Positions 16,915 to 26,278 of a stretch of DNA of 64,000 nucleotides are shown here, piece by piece. Position 1 is the stretch's first letter. Each line of letters opens with the position of its first letter. Both the position numbers and the translations under genes were made by a program. Source of the DNA: an uncultured Clostridia bacterium (GTDB lineage: Bacteria; Bacillota; Clostridia; UBA1381); contig CAKSUM010000010.1 in the NCBI GenBank assembly GCA_934501535.1, positions 1-64,000 of the forward strand, written 5' to 3'. The notes beneath the pieces were generated by a model. It ran no database searches, was not told the origin of the DNA, and was given only the letters and a program-made list of their open reading frames with translations.

Positions 16915-18166
16915 GATGTTTCGTCCTTTCCGCGTATATGCACGCAGCGGCGAAAAATACCGCTGCCGCAATACTTATAATAACCGCTGTTTTTCCGAAC
17001 GGCGTACTGTAGTAGGTTTCGGGAGTATAATAGAACAGCACGTGCGCTGCATTGACAAACTGGAAGAATGTAATTCCGAGATACAGTATCAACTCACCGA
17101 TGTCCTCCGACACGGCATATGCGCACAGCATAAGCGGAATTGCCGGATATGCGTATCGGTCATGCATCTTCACGGACAGCATAAAAACCGCAAAGCATAT
17201 GAATGATGATACGAAAAAGCATCTGTTCCGCCTCCGGCCGGAAAAATACAAAACTGCCGAATATATGACGGTAAGCACAATAAACAGGTATCCTGCCGCG
17301 TTTATAATCACATTCGGCTCATGCCAGTTAAGCCCAAGCGCAGTCCACAGGTTGTACGCATTCACCGACGCATAGTTGTATGAACCGAGAGTTTCACGGT
17401 ACTGAGATATTACGGCGGAAATGTTAAACGGCAGGGCAAGCAGAACCATCATAAGTATTGCCGAAAGCCCGGCAAAAATATGCCGAAACATTTTGTGTGC
17501 GGAAAATTCTCCGGCAAAAACCTGCTCAAAAAATGCATATGCAACCACCGGAGTATAGAAAAGCGCCTGCGGCTTTATAAAGACTGCCGCCGCAAACAGA
17601 AAATATGCAGGATAAAGACGTTCCGTATATATGCAGTAAATAGTCAGCAGTACAAAAAACGTAAATACCGAATCCACCTGTCCCCAAACGGCGGAATTTA
17701 CAATTACCGCCGGGTTAAATAAAAACAGCGCGGCGCAAACGGCTGCGAGGGAGCGGTTTTTCCGTGCAGTTTTCATTATAACGAGCGCACATAAAAAATC
17801 GCACAGCATTGCCGGGGTTTTAAGCAGAAAATAAAAGACCTCCGTACCGGGATTGAATATGCTTTTTATGAAACCGATAATATACAAAACGTAGATATAT
17901 CCTGGCGGATAATCGGAGAAAATGCCGTTTGTATAAAAAGAATACAGACCGTCTTTGTATGCAATATCCGCCCATGCGGAAAAACACTGCATATCCGTGG
18001 CATAGCCGGGGTATAACAGAGCCGCTGCCGTTCTTGCCGCAGCCGCTGCAAGAAATATCGCCGCAATAACACCGTTTCCGGATTGCGGCATGAGTCTGCC
18101 GCGTGCACGCGCAGCCGAAAAAGCGCATACCGTATATACCGCTGCCGTTAAAATAATGATAAACAA
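16907..18166 (-). CDS. GT-C-type integral membrane glycosyltransferase
   Basis: This protein of about 419 residues has roughly ten hydrophobic helices. In the first outer loop it has YPGYATDMQCFSAWADIAYKDG, with Asp in the position of a GT-C catalytic acid, and DYPPGYIYVLYIIG. A later WGQVDSVFTFFVLLTIY is typical of GT87/PIG-M-like polyprenyl-sugar-dependent transferases. It sits directly upstream of the GT39-like gene, overlaps it, and shares one promoter, so both probably work on the same surface glycan. A GTG at 18175 is embedded in the GGAGG itself. TTG at 18164-18166 lies 8 nt after GGAGG and is the better start. The acceptor is unknown. Confidence 0.75.
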   Translation of the reverse strand: MFIIILTAAVYTVCAFSAARARGRLMPQSGNGVIAAIFLAAAAARTAAALLYPGYATDMQCFSAWADIAYKDGLYSFYTNGIFSDYPPGYIYVLYIIGFIKSIFNPGTEVFYFLLKTPAMLCDFLCALVIMKTARKNRSLAAVCAALFLFNPAVIVNSAVWGQVDSVFTFFVLLTIYCIYTERLYPAYFLFAAAVFIKPQALFYTPVVAYAFFEQVFAGEFSAHKMFRHIFAGLSAILMMVLLALPFNISAVISQYRETLGSYNYASVNAYNLWTALGLNWHEPNVIINAAGYLFIVLTVIYSAVLYFSGRRRNRCFFVSSFICFAVFMLSVKMHDRYAYPAIPLMLCAYAVSEDIGELILYLGITFFQFVNAAHVLFYYTPETYYSTPFGKTAVIISIAAAVFFAAACIYAERTKHHE

Positions 18167-18192
18167 ATCCGACACCTCCGTAAATTTATTAT

Positions 18193-18221
18193 ATTATAAC
18201 ATATTTTTCCCTTTTTTTCAA
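18193..18221 (-). promoter_or_regulatory. Promoter of the membrane glycosyltransferase operon
   Basis: On the minus strand TTGAAA (complement of 18216-18221) and TATAAT (complement of 18193-18198) are 17 bp apart. Confidence 0.75.
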
Positions 18222-18230
18222 TATAAATGT

Positions 18231-18258
18231 TTATTGTTGCGAAAAATGGGTATATAAT
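18231..18258 (+). promoter_or_regulatory. Probable promoter of hpf
   Basis: TATAAT at 18253-18258 has a weak TTATTG (18231-18236) 16 bp upstream. It lies back-to-back with the glycosyltransferase promoter and 46 bp before the hpf start. Confidence 0.5.
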
Positions 18259-18303
18259 ATGTAGAGAAGGAAATTCTCTTAACTACAAAAGGGAGATGAG
18301 CAT

Positions 18304-18837
18304 ATGAAGTTTAACATCATAGGAAGAAAGCTTACCGTAAACGAAAAGAAATCAGAACACATAAAGAAAAAAATAGGCAAGCTCGATAAATTCTTCAAAA
18401 GTGAGCCGGAAGCAAGAATTGTGCTCGGCTCTGTAAAGGATAAGGAATATATAGAAGCGACCGTATACTGCGACGGAATTATATTCCGCGCCGAAGTTAC
18501 CGACGCAGACGTTTTTGCGGCAACCGATAAGGCGGTGGACATAATCGAAAGGCAAATCCGCAGAAACAAGACTAAGCTTGAAAAGCGCACAAAGAGAGAG
18601 GCTTTTGCCGACAACACACTGATCAGCGGAATGGATTATGAAGATGAACCGGCTGAATTTAATATAGTAAAAAAGAAAAGGTTTCACGTTAAGCCGATGA
18701 GCGTTGAGGAAGCGGTTCTGCAAATGAACCTTTTGGGACACAGCTTTTTCGTATTCAAAAACAGGGATACCGACGAAATGAATGTAATTTATAAAAGAAA
18801 AGACGGTAATTATGCGGTAATCGAGTCGACCGATTGA
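18304..18837 (+). CDS. hpf: Ribosome hibernation-promoting factor, long form
   Basis: The 177-residue protein has the N-terminal ribosome-binding domain (MKFNIIGRKLTVNEKKSEHIKKK, about 1-100). A linker follows, then the C-terminal dimerisation domain (RFHVKPMSVEEAVLQMNLLGHSFFVF, about 120-177). This two-domain long form joins two 70S ribosomes into inactive 100S dimers in stationary phase. The ATG is preceded by GGGAGATGAGCAT. The gene stands alone between its own promoter and a strong hairpin at 18858. Confidence 0.96.
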   Translation: MKFNIIGRKLTVNEKKSEHIKKKIGKLDKFFKSEPEARIVLGSVKDKEYIEATVYCDGIIFRAEVTDADVFAATDKAVDIIERQIRRNKTKLEKRTKREAFADNTLISGMDYEDEPAEFNIVKKKRFHVKPMSVEEAVLQMNLLGHSFFVFKNRDTDEMNVIYKRKDGNYAVIESTD

Positions 18838-18857
18838 CCGCATAGACTCCGGTGGAC

Positions 18858-18883
18858 GGGGACCCGCAATTCGGCGGGTCCCC
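18858..18883 (+). terminator. Hairpin after hpf, probable terminator
   Basis: A perfect 10-bp GC-rich stem, GGGGACCCGC (18858-18867) and GCGGGTCCCC (18874-18883), has a 6-nt loop. The T-tract after it is poor (ATTGGTTT), so termination may be partial. Confidence 0.6.
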
Positions 18884-18989
18884 ATTGGTTTAAAAAAGGA
18901 TTTTTTGAGGTTTTGGTTGTATTTTATTGTGTGAGCGTTTATCTGCGCTTAATTTATGCCGCAAACTGCGGCGGAACGGAGATTTTGCT

Positions 18990-19556
18990 ATGAAAATTGT
19001 TGCGTTAAACGGAAGTCCGGACACGAACGGCAATACGGCGTTTTTGCTTAAAGAAATTCTGTCGCACTGCACCGGAGCGGAAACGGAAATAATCAATGTT
19101 GCCGGAGCGGTTCTTGATGCCAAACAGCCTTTCTGCACAAATTGTTCAACCCCGTGCAGCAGAATATGTTATAAGGGAACAAAGCTGGAGGAAGCGTATG
19201 ATAAAGTAACCGAGGCAGACTTCGTAATAATAGGTTCTCCGGTATATTTCGGGTCGATGACGGCACAGCTTAAAGCTTTTTTTGATAAAACGCGGTCGGT
19301 ACGCGGCGAAAAGGCATGGCTCGGAAAGCCGATGGCGGCGGTAAGCGTCGGCGCAAGCAAATTCGGCGGCGAGGAACGCACGGTTGACCACATTCAGTCA
19401 TGTGCGCTTGTTCTCGGAATGACGGTAATCGGCAACGGCAGCGAGCTGGGTATGGGGCATTTCGGCATCGCGGCACAAAGACCAGCAGCGGAGGACGAAA
19501 ATGCGATTAAGCAGTGCAAAAGCCTTGCCAAGGCAATTCTTGACTATAAATATTAG
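18990..19556 (+). CDS. NAD(P)H-dependent FMN reductase / flavodoxin-like protein
   Basis: The 188-residue protein has a flavodoxin-like fold: MKIVALNGSPDTNGNTAFLL (phosphate loop) at the start and IIGSPVYFGSMTAQLKAFFDKT about residue 76. A cysteine cluster near residue 48 (CTNCSTPCSRIC) resembles the region where iron-sulfur flavoproteins hold a cluster, though the spacing C-x2-C-x3-C-x3-C is not the textbook one. It most likely transfers electrons between NAD(P)H and FMN acceptors. ATG 18990 is 8-9 nt after GGAG; the open frame to 18927 has no ribosome binding site. The role is not set by its neighbours. Confidence 0.8.
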   Translation: MKIVALNGSPDTNGNTAFLLKEILSHCTGAETEIINVAGAVLDAKQPFCTNCSTPCSRICYKGTKLEEAYDKVTEADFVIIGSPVYFGSMTAQLKAFFDKTRSVRGEKAWLGKPMAAVSVGASKFGGEERTVDHIQSCALVLGMTVIGNGSELGMGHFGIAAQRPAAEDENAIKQCKSLAKAILDYKY

Positions 19557-19685
19557 TATATTTTAATGAAAATTCGGTAAAATTACATAAAAAATGCTCC
19601 ATGCGGTGAAAATGGCATAAATAAAAAGGAATTTTAACCTTTATTGTCGAATTATATAACAGAAAATCATGGAAGGAGATTTGCA

Positions 19686-21473
19686 ATGCCGAGATATTCA
19701 GATGAGCTTTTAAATGAAATATTTGCTCAGAATGACATAGTTGATTATGTTTCGCAGTATGTGCGGCTTAAAAAGAACGGACGTGATTATACCGGTCTGT
19801 GTCCGTTCCATAAGGAAAAATCCCCTTCATTTCATGTAAACAGGGATAAGCAGCTGTTTCACTGCTTCGGCTGCGGCGCAGGGGGAAATCTTGTACAGTT
19901 TGTGATGCGTTCGGAGGGGCTTGATTTTGTCGAGGCGGTAAAGCTGATGGCGGACCGTGCGGGCATTATTCTGCCGGAGGACGATTTTCAGCCGGATGAT
20001 GAGCTGTATAAGAAGAGAAAACGTATCCTTGAGATGAACAAAGCCGCTGCCCGTATTTACTACAATACACTCACCAAAGAGCCGGAGGGAAAGCCGGGGC
20101 TTGACTATTTTAATGAACGCAGAATTACGTCAAACACCGTGGTGCGCTACGGATTGGGGTATGCGCCGGACAGCTTCGGGTACCTGAAAAGCCGGCTGAA
20201 CAAGCTGGGGTATACAGATGATGAACTGATTGAGGCAGGACTTTGTATTGCCCGTGCGGATAAGGTGTATGATAAATTCCGCTCAAGGGTTATATTTCCG
20301 ATTATCGACCTGCGCGGCAACGTCATTGCATTCGGCGGACGCATTATCAATGCCGCCGATAAGGAAAAGGACGGCTACAAGCCTCCGAAATACCTCAATT
20401 CAGCAGAAACGCCGGTATTTAATAAAGGAAAAAATCTTTTTTCGCTTAACCTTGCGAAAAAAAGCAGTGACGCGCAATGCATACTCTGCGAGGGATATAT
20501 GGACGTTATATCGGTAAATCAGGCAGGCGTTGCGAACATTGTCGCGACTTTAGGTACGGCGCTCACGGAAAATCAGGCGAAGCTGCTGATGAAATACACA
20601 AACGAAATCCTGCTTTGCTATGACAGCGACGATGCCGGACAAGCTGCCACAAAACGCGCTATAGATATTATTTCTCATGCAGGCGGAAGATGCAGGGTCA
20701 TGCGTCTTAAAGGTGCGAAAGACCCCGATGAATACATAAAGACAAACGGCGTTGAGGCATTTAAAGCCGTAATGAGGAATGCAAGCCCGTCAACGGAGTA
20801 TCTGCTGAAAAATCTGAAAGCAAAGTACGATATGGAAAATCCGGACGGAAAAATCATGTTTGTCCGCGAAGCGGCTGCGGAGCTTGCGAAAATACCGAAT
20901 GAAATCGAAGTTGACGCATATGTTAAAAAGGTATCCGACGAAACGGAAATAAGCCGCGACGCAATATATGCGGAGATAAAGAAAACAGCAGAACAGCATA
21001 AAATCTCGCAGGGCACGCCGCGCACCGTGAAAATACAGCCGCAAATCGGGACGAATGCTGAGGACACAGGTGCCTCGGACGCCGAAAAGAAATTGCTGAG
21101 CCTTATAATAGGAAGTAAAAAGTGTTATCTGGCTGCAAAAGAGGAAATGACGCCGGAGGATTTTCCAAGCGAGGTGCTGCGGCGGCTGGCGCATATAATT
21201 TACGAGCTGTACGAAAAGGGAGCGCCGATTGAGGAGGCAATGATTGCAAATAATTTCAGCGGCGATGCGCTCAGCACAGTGACGGGAATTTTCTGCAATA
21301 TAGAAGTTTATGAAAATGAGCAAAACACAATAGTTCAGCTCATATCAAATATAAAAATAAACCGCATTGAACATGACATAAAGGAAGCAATGAAGAAAAA
21401 TGACGCCGTAAAGATAAAGGAGCTGTTAGATTTACGGATGAAATTGGAAGGGAAGAAAAAATGTCAGAATTAG
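19686..21473 (+). CDS. dnaG: DNA primase
   Basis: The 595-residue primase makes RNA primers at the replication fork. It shows the N-terminal zinc finger (CPFHKEKSPSFHV with HCFGCGAGG, residues about 39-66), the RNA polymerase core, and the Toprim part (LCEGYMDVISVNQAG, then LCYDSDDAGQAA). A C-terminal helicase-interaction region follows. ATG 19686 follows GGAAGGAGA at 6 nt. Its end overlaps the start of rpoD by 13 nt, the classic dnaG-rpoD (macromolecular synthesis) arrangement. The 129-bp gap before it shows no certain promoter. Confidence 0.97.
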   Translation: MPRYSDELLNEIFAQNDIVDYVSQYVRLKKNGRDYTGLCPFHKEKSPSFHVNRDKQLFHCFGCGAGGNLVQFVMRSEGLDFVEAVKLMADRAGIILPEDDFQPDDELYKKRKRILEMNKAAARIYYNTLTKEPEGKPGLDYFNERRITSNTVVRYGLGYAPDSFGYLKSRLNKLGYTDDELIEAGLCIARADKVYDKFRSRVIFPIIDLRGNVIAFGGRIINAADKEKDGYKPPKYLNSAETPVFNKGKNLFSLNLAKKSSDAQCILCEGYMDVISVNQAGVANIVATLGTALTENQAKLLMKYTNEILLCYDSDDAGQAATKRAIDIISHAGGRCRVMRLKGAKDPDEYIKTNGVEAFKAVMRNASPSTEYLLKNLKAKYDMENPDGKIMFVREAAAELAKIPNEIEVDAYVKKVSDETEISRDAIYAEIKKTAEQHKISQGTPRTVKIQPQIGTNAEDTGASDAEKKLLSLIIGSKKCYLAAKEEMTPEDFPSEVLRRLAHIIYELYEKGAPIEEAMIANNFSGDALSTVTGIFCNIEVYENEQNTIVQLISNIKINRIEHDIKEAMKKNDAVKIKELLDLRMKLEGKKKCQN

Positions 21474-22540
21474 AAAACAAGAAACAAATTGTCCATGACT
21501 TGATTGAAAAGGGTAAAAAGAAAGGCGTACTGTCGCATAACGATATTATACAGTCATTTTTTGATACCGAATTTACCGCAGATGAAATGGAAACCATTTA
21601 TGACGCACTTGAAAAAGAGGGCGTGGAGGTTGTAGAGGACCTCGACAAGGAGCTTGAAGAAATTGAGGTATCAAAAGAAGAGCTTGAGGATTTATCGGTT
21701 CCCGAGGGTATAAGCATTGATGACCATGTTAAAATGTATCTTAAAGAAATCGGTAAGGTCAGCCTGCTTGATGCCAACGAGGAAATGGAGCTTGCAAGAA
21801 GAATGGCGGACGGCGACGAGGAGGCAAAGAAAAAGCTTGCCGAAGCAAATCTGCGTCTTGTTGTCAGCATTGCGAAAAGATATGTCGGACGCGGAATGAT
21901 GTTCCTTGACCTCATTCAGGAGGGAAACCTGGGTCTTATCAAAGCGGTGGATAAATTTGACTATGCAAAGGGCTATAAATTCAGCACATATGCAACGTGG
22001 TGGATAAGACAGGCAATCACAAGAGCAATTGCCGACCAGGCAAGAACAATACGTATACCGGTGCATATGGTGGAAACGATAAACAGGCTTGTGAGAATTT
22101 CACGTCAGCTTGTGCAGGAGCTTGGCAGAGAACCTACTCCGGAGGAGCTGGCAAAGGAGCTGAACATGTCGGTTGACAAGGTTCGGGAAATATCAAAGAT
22201 TTCACAGGAGCCGGTATCGCTCGAAACGCCTATCGGTGAGGAGGAGGACAGCCATCTGGGCGACTTTATCCCGGACGATGACGCACCGGCACCGTCGGAG
22301 GCGGCAAGTTTTGTTATGCTTAAAGAGCAGCTTGTGGACGTTTTAAGAACGCTTACTCCGAGAGAAGAAAAGGTTCTGCGTCTGCGTTTCGGTCTGGAGG
22401 ACGGACGTCAGCGCACTTTGGAGGAAGTCGGCAAGGAGTTCAACGTAACCCGTGAACGTATAAGACAGATTGAGGCTAAGGCGCTGCGCAAGCTGCGTCA
22501 CCCGTCAAGAAGCAAAAAACTGAAGGATTATCTGGACTAA
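21461..22540 (+). CDS. rpoD: RNA polymerase principal sigma factor (sigma-70/SigA)
   Basis: This 359-residue sigma factor has a short region 1.1 and region 1.2 (DDHVKMYLKEIGKVSLLDANEE). Region 2 is complete (ANLRLVVSIAKRYVGRGM, LDLIQEGNLGLIKAVDKFDY, FSTYATWWIRQAITRAI), followed by region 3 and region 4 (REEKVLRLRFGLEDG, VTRERIRQIEAKALRKLRHP). All residues that read TTGACA/TATAAT boxes look conserved, matching the many such promoters in this window. It overlaps dnaG, and prmA begins 10 bp after it. Confidence 0.98.
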   Translation: MSELENKKQIVHDLIEKGKKKGVLSHNDIIQSFFDTEFTADEMETIYDALEKEGVEVVEDLDKELEEIEVSKEELEDLSVPEGISIDDHVKMYLKEIGKVSLLDANEEMELARRMADGDEEAKKKLAEANLRLVVSIAKRYVGRGMMFLDLIQEGNLGLIKAVDKFDYAKGYKFSTYATWWIRQAITRAIADQARTIRIPVHMVETINRLVRISRQLVQELGREPTPEELAKELNMSVDKVREISKISQEPVSLETPIGEEEDSHLGDFIPDDDAPAPSEAASFVMLKEQLVDVLRTLTPREEKVLRLRFGLEDGRQRTLEEVGKEFNVTRERIRQIEAKALRKLRHPSRSKKLKDYLD

Positions 22541-22549
22541 GGAGAAAGT

Positions 22550-23515
22550 ATGGATTGGATAAGGGTAAGTATATTTACAACCTCTGAGGGAATTGAGCCG
22601 GTCATGGGCAGGCTTTTGCAGCTCGGCATTGACGGAATAGAAATTGAGGACGAACGCGATTTTAAAGATTTTCTTGAAACAAACAGGGACGCGTGGGACT
22701 ACGTTGATGATGAGCTTATCAAAGAAAAAGAGGGTGAAACCTGCGTAAAGGTGTATATCGAGGCAGACAATCCGGACATGCTGTCGGCAATAAAGACAGA
22801 GATGACGGAGCTTGCCGGAATAGACACGGACGGCAAATTCGGACGGCTTGCGGTTGCACTTGACAGTGTGCGTGAGGAGGACTGGGCTAATACATGGAAA
22901 CAGTATTTTCACGTTATGGAAATCGGCAAAAAGCTCATTGTAAAGCCGTATTGGGAGGATGTTGAACCGAACGGCAGAACGGTTTTTGAGATTAACCCGG
23001 GATTGACCTTCGGTACCGGCTCGCATCACACCACAAGGCTGTGCCTTGAGGATATTGAAGAAACGGTAAAACCCGGCGACACCGTGCTGGATTTGGGCTG
23101 CGGCAGCGGCATACTTTCAATCGTTTCACTCATGCTGGGAGCCAAAAAGGCAAATGCCGTGGATATTGACAAAAACTCCATGGAAACGGCGTATGACAAT
23201 CTTTTAAGAAACGGTATCGAACGGGACAGGTATTCGGTTTATATCGGGAATATTCTGTCGGACAGCGGATTGCAGGATAAAATACTGACCGAAAAATATG
23301 ATATAGTCCTTGCCAATATAGTTGCCGATGTAATTATTGCCGCACTCCCGTTTGTAAAGAAAGCATTAAAACCGGACGGAATTTTCATAACATCGGGTAT
23401 TATAGAGGACAGAATTTATGACGTTACGGACGCGCTTTATGAAAACGGCTTTGAAATAATTTCGGAAAACCGCAGCGCGGACTGGGCGGAATTTAAGTGT
23501 AAAATATCGGAATAA
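22550..23515 (+). CDS. prmA: Ribosomal protein L11 methyltransferase
   Basis: The 321-residue SAM-dependent methyltransferase trimethylates ribosomal protein L11. An N-terminal substrate-binding domain is followed by FEINPGLTFGTGSHHTTRLCLE (about 147-168), typical of PrmA. The SAM motif VLDLGCGSGILSI (about 178) and LANIVADVIIAALPF follow. It is in the usual PrmA-RsmE order with the next gene 12 bp downstream. GGAGAAAGT precedes the ATG. Confidence 0.96.
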   Translation: MDWIRVSIFTTSEGIEPVMGRLLQLGIDGIEIEDERDFKDFLETNRDAWDYVDDELIKEKEGETCVKVYIEADNPDMLSAIKTEMTELAGIDTDGKFGRLAVALDSVREEDWANTWKQYFHVMEIGKKLIVKPYWEDVEPNGRTVFEINPGLTFGTGSHHTTRLCLEDIEETVKPGDTVLDLGCGSGILSIVSLMLGAKKANAVDIDKNSMETAYDNLLRNGIERDRYSVYIGNILSDSGLQDKILTEKYDIVLANIVADVIIAALPFVKKALKPDGIFITSGIIEDRIYDVTDALYENGFEIISENRSADWAEFKCKISE

Positions 23516-23527
23516 AAGGGAACGAAT

Positions 23528-24277
23528 ATGTCAAAATTTTTTATACCGCGGGAAAATGTTTCGGATAAAACGCTGCAGATATGCGGCGAGGACGTAAATC
23601 ATATCACAAAGGTTCTGCGATACGGCAAGGGTGATAAAATACTCTGCTGTGACGGAATGGGATATGATTATGTTGCGGAAATTACCGAAACGGACAAGCA
23701 GTGGATTATATGCAATATCATTGAAAAAAATAAGACGGATACCGAATCGGATTTGAGGGTAATATTAATACAGGGAGTGCCGAAAGCGGCAAAAATGGAT
23801 TACATAATACAAAAGACAACCGAACTCGGTATTGCGGAAATATATCCGTGTGAGCTGTCACGGTGTGTTGCGAAAATCAATGACGGCAAAAAAATCGAAC
23901 GGTGGCAGAAAATTGCACGTGAGGCGGCAAAGCAGTCGGGAAGAGGTGTTATTCCGCAGGTGCATGAGCCGATAAACTTAAGCGGCGCGGTTGAAATTCT
24001 GAAAAATGCGGAGGTTTCTTTCGTTCCGTACGAATGTGAGGAGGGAAATTACCTTAAACCGCTGCTTAAAAACAGCCGGAATGTAAAAACGGCTGCATAC
24101 ATGATAGGGCCGGAGGGCGGCTTTGATAAACAGGAAATCGAACAGATTGCCGCCGCCGGAATACCGGTAATTTCGCTCGGAAAACGCATTTTACGGACAG
24201 AAACGGCAGGGGAGGCGGTTTTGTCCATGATTATGTATGAAATCGGAGATATAAACGGTTGGGGTATTGCCGATTAA
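23528..24277 (+). CDS. rsmE: 16S rRNA (uracil1498-N3)-methyltransferase
   Basis: The 249-residue enzyme is a SPOUT-class RNA methyltransferase. Its N-terminal PUA-like part contains HITKVLRYGKGDKI. The C-terminal trefoil-knot SAM site reads YMIGPEGGFDKQEIE (about 196) and SLGKRILRTETAGEAVLSMI. QGVPKAAKMDYIIQKTTELGI near residue 80 is typical of RsmE. It closes the dnaG-rpoD-prmA-rsmE run; uvrB starts 36 bp later. Confidence 0.96.
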   Translation: MSKFFIPRENVSDKTLQICGEDVNHITKVLRYGKGDKILCCDGMGYDYVAEITETDKQWIICNIIEKNKTDTESDLRVILIQGVPKAAKMDYIIQKTTELGIAEIYPCELSRCVAKINDGKKIERWQKIAREAAKQSGRGVIPQVHEPINLSGAVEILKNAEVSFVPYECEEGNYLKPLLKNSRNVKTAAYMIGPEGGFDKQEIEQIAAAGIPVISLGKRILRTETAGEAVLSMIMYEIGDINGWGIAD

Positions 24278-24313
24278 ACGGCGGTACCCCTGTTTGCAAG
24301 GAAGGATAAATCA

Positions 24314-26278
24314 ATGGATAAGTTTGAGCTTGTTTCGGATTTTCAGATGTCCGGCGACCAGCCGCAGGCGGTGGATAAGCTTGTCAGCGGCATAGAAAGC
24401 GGCATGAAATATCAGACGCTGATGGGCGTTACCGGCTCGGGAAAAACCTTTACGATGGCAAATATTATTGCCCGGGCAAATAAACCGACGCTTGTTTTGG
24501 CGCATAATAAGACGCTTGCGGCACAGCTGTGCAGCGAGTTTAAGGAATTTTTCCCTAATAATGCGGTAGAATTTTTTGTAAGCTACTATGACTATTATCA
24601 GCCGGAGGCATACATCGCCGCGTCGGATACTTATATCGAAAAGGATTCCTCCGTAAATGACGAAATCGATGAACTGCGTCACAGCGCGACTTTTGCTCTG
24701 TTTGAGAGAAAAGACGTCATTATAGTATCGAGCGTATCGTGTATTTACGGCTTGGGCGACCCGGAGGATTATCAGAACCTGATGCTGTCGCTGCGCGTCG
24801 GAATGGAGCGCGACCGCGACGAGATACTAAAAAAGCTTGTTGACATGCAGTATGAGCGCAATGATATAAATTTTGTCAGAAATAAATTCCGCGTTCACGG
24901 CGACGTACTGGAGATATTTCCGTCAAATAACAGGGAACGTGCAATCAGAGTTGAATTTTTCGGCGATGAGATAGACAAAATATGTGAAGTGGACGCCGTA
25001 ACCGGAGAGGTTGTCGGAGTGCGAAATCACGTGGTTATTTCGCCTGCGTCGCATTATGTTACCACCAACGATAAGATGCAAATTGCAATATGCGCAATCC
25101 TTGATGAAATGAGAGAAAGAATAAAATATTTCAAAGACAACAATATGCTGATTGAGGCACAGCGCATCGAGGAACGCACGATGTACGATGTGGAAATGCT
25201 GCAGGAAATAGGGTTTTGTCAGGGAATAGAGAATTATTCGCGGCTCATCAGCGGACGCGCACCCGGTTCTGCGCCGTATACGCTGCTTGATTATTTCCCG
25301 GACGATTTTCTGATGTTTATAGACGAGTCGCATGTTACGGTATCGCAGGTGCGCGCAATGTACAACGGCGACCGTGCGCGAAAGGAATCGCTTGTGCGCT
25401 TCGGATTTCGGCTGCCGTCGGCATTTGATAACCGACCTTTGAAATTTGAGGAATTTGAAAAGAAAATAAAACAGGTTATTTTCACCTCGGCGACTCCGGG
25501 AGATTACGAAAAGGAACATTCCATGGCGACTGCGGAGCAGCTTATCCGTCCGACCGGTCTGCTTGACCCGGAAATCATCATAAGGCCGATTGAACATCAG
25601 ATTGACGATTTGATTTCGGAAATAAATATTCGTGCCGCAAAGGACGAAAGAGTTCTTGTTACAACGCTTACAAAGAAGATGGCGGAAGATTTGACCGATT
25701 ATCTGCGTGAAATGGGCGTAAAGGTCAAATATATGCATTCCGAGGTAAAAACGATAGAACGTACCGAAATCATACGTGACCTGCGTATGGGTAAATTTGA
25801 TGTTCTTGTCGGAATAAATCTTCTGCGCGAGGGACTCGACCTTCCCGAGGTGTCGCTTGTGGCGATACTTGACGCCGACAAAGAGGGATTTTTGCGTAGT
25901 GAAACATCGCTCATTCAGACTATAGGCAGAGCGGCGCGAAATGAACACGGTCAGGTTATAATGTATGCAAACACCGTCACCGGCTCCATGCAGCGTGCCA
26001 TAGACGAAACGAACAGGCGCCGCAGTTTTCAGGATAAATTTAATAAGGAGCATAATATTGTCCCGAAAACGATTAAAAAAGAAATACGCGATATCATAGA
26101 AGCCGTAAAATCGGTTGAGCCGGAAAAATCCGGGAAAAAGGCTGAAGATTACATGCGCATGATTGAAAATCTTCATGATGAGATGCTTGCAGCGGCGGAA
26201 AATCTTGAATTTGAAAAAGCAGCCGAGCTGCGTGACAGAATAAAACATTTGAAAAAAGAGTTGGGTGAAAATGAATAA
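24314..26278 (+). CDS. uvrB: UvrABC excinuclease subunit B
   Basis: The 654-residue DNA damage-verifying helicase of nucleotide excision repair. The Walker A site GVTGSGKTFT is at about 38-47. The beta-hairpin YYDYYQPEAYI is near 96 and the helicase motif FIDESH near 338. QTIGRAARN is in the C-terminal helicase lobe. The UVR domain that contacts UvrC closes the protein (MLAAAENLEFEKAAELRDRI). Its stop overlaps the start of uvrA, so UvrA and UvrB are made together. Confidence 0.98.
   Translation: MDKFELVSDFQMSGDQPQAVDKLVSGIESGMKYQTLMGVTGSGKTFTMANIIARANKPTLVLAHNKTLAAQLCSEFKEFFPNNAVEFFVSYYDYYQPEAYIAASDTYIEKDSSVNDEIDELRHSATFALFERKDVIIVSSVSCIYGLGDPEDYQNLMLSLRVGMERDRDEILKKLVDMQYERNDINFVRNKFRVHGDVLEIFPSNNRERAIRVEFFGDEIDKICEVDAVTGEVVGVRNHVVISPASHYVTTNDKMQIAICAILDEMRERIKYFKDNNMLIEAQRIEERTMYDVEMLQEIGFCQGIENYSRLISGRAPGSAPYTLLDYFPDDFLMFIDESHVTVSQVRAMYNGDRARKESLVRFGFRLPSAFDNRPLKFEEFEKKIKQVIFTSATPGDYEKEHSMATAEQLIRPTGLLDPEIIIRPIEHQIDDLISEINIRAAKDERVLVTTLTKKMAEDLTDYLREMGVKVKYMHSEVKTIERTEIIRDLRMGKFDVLVGINLLREGLDLPEVSLVAILDADKEGFLRSETSLIQTIGRAARNEHGQVIMYANTVTGSMQRAIDETNRRRSFQDKFNKEHNIVPKTIKKEIRDIIEAVKSVEPEKSGKKAEDYMRMIENLHDEMLAAAENLEFEKAAELRDRIKHLKKELGENE

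Noticed and set aside
24923..26248. 441-codon open frame antisense to uvrB
   Set aside because: uvrB is certain from its motifs. The antisense frame is rich in Phe, Tyr, Arg and His with no domain pattern, as expected for shadow coding.
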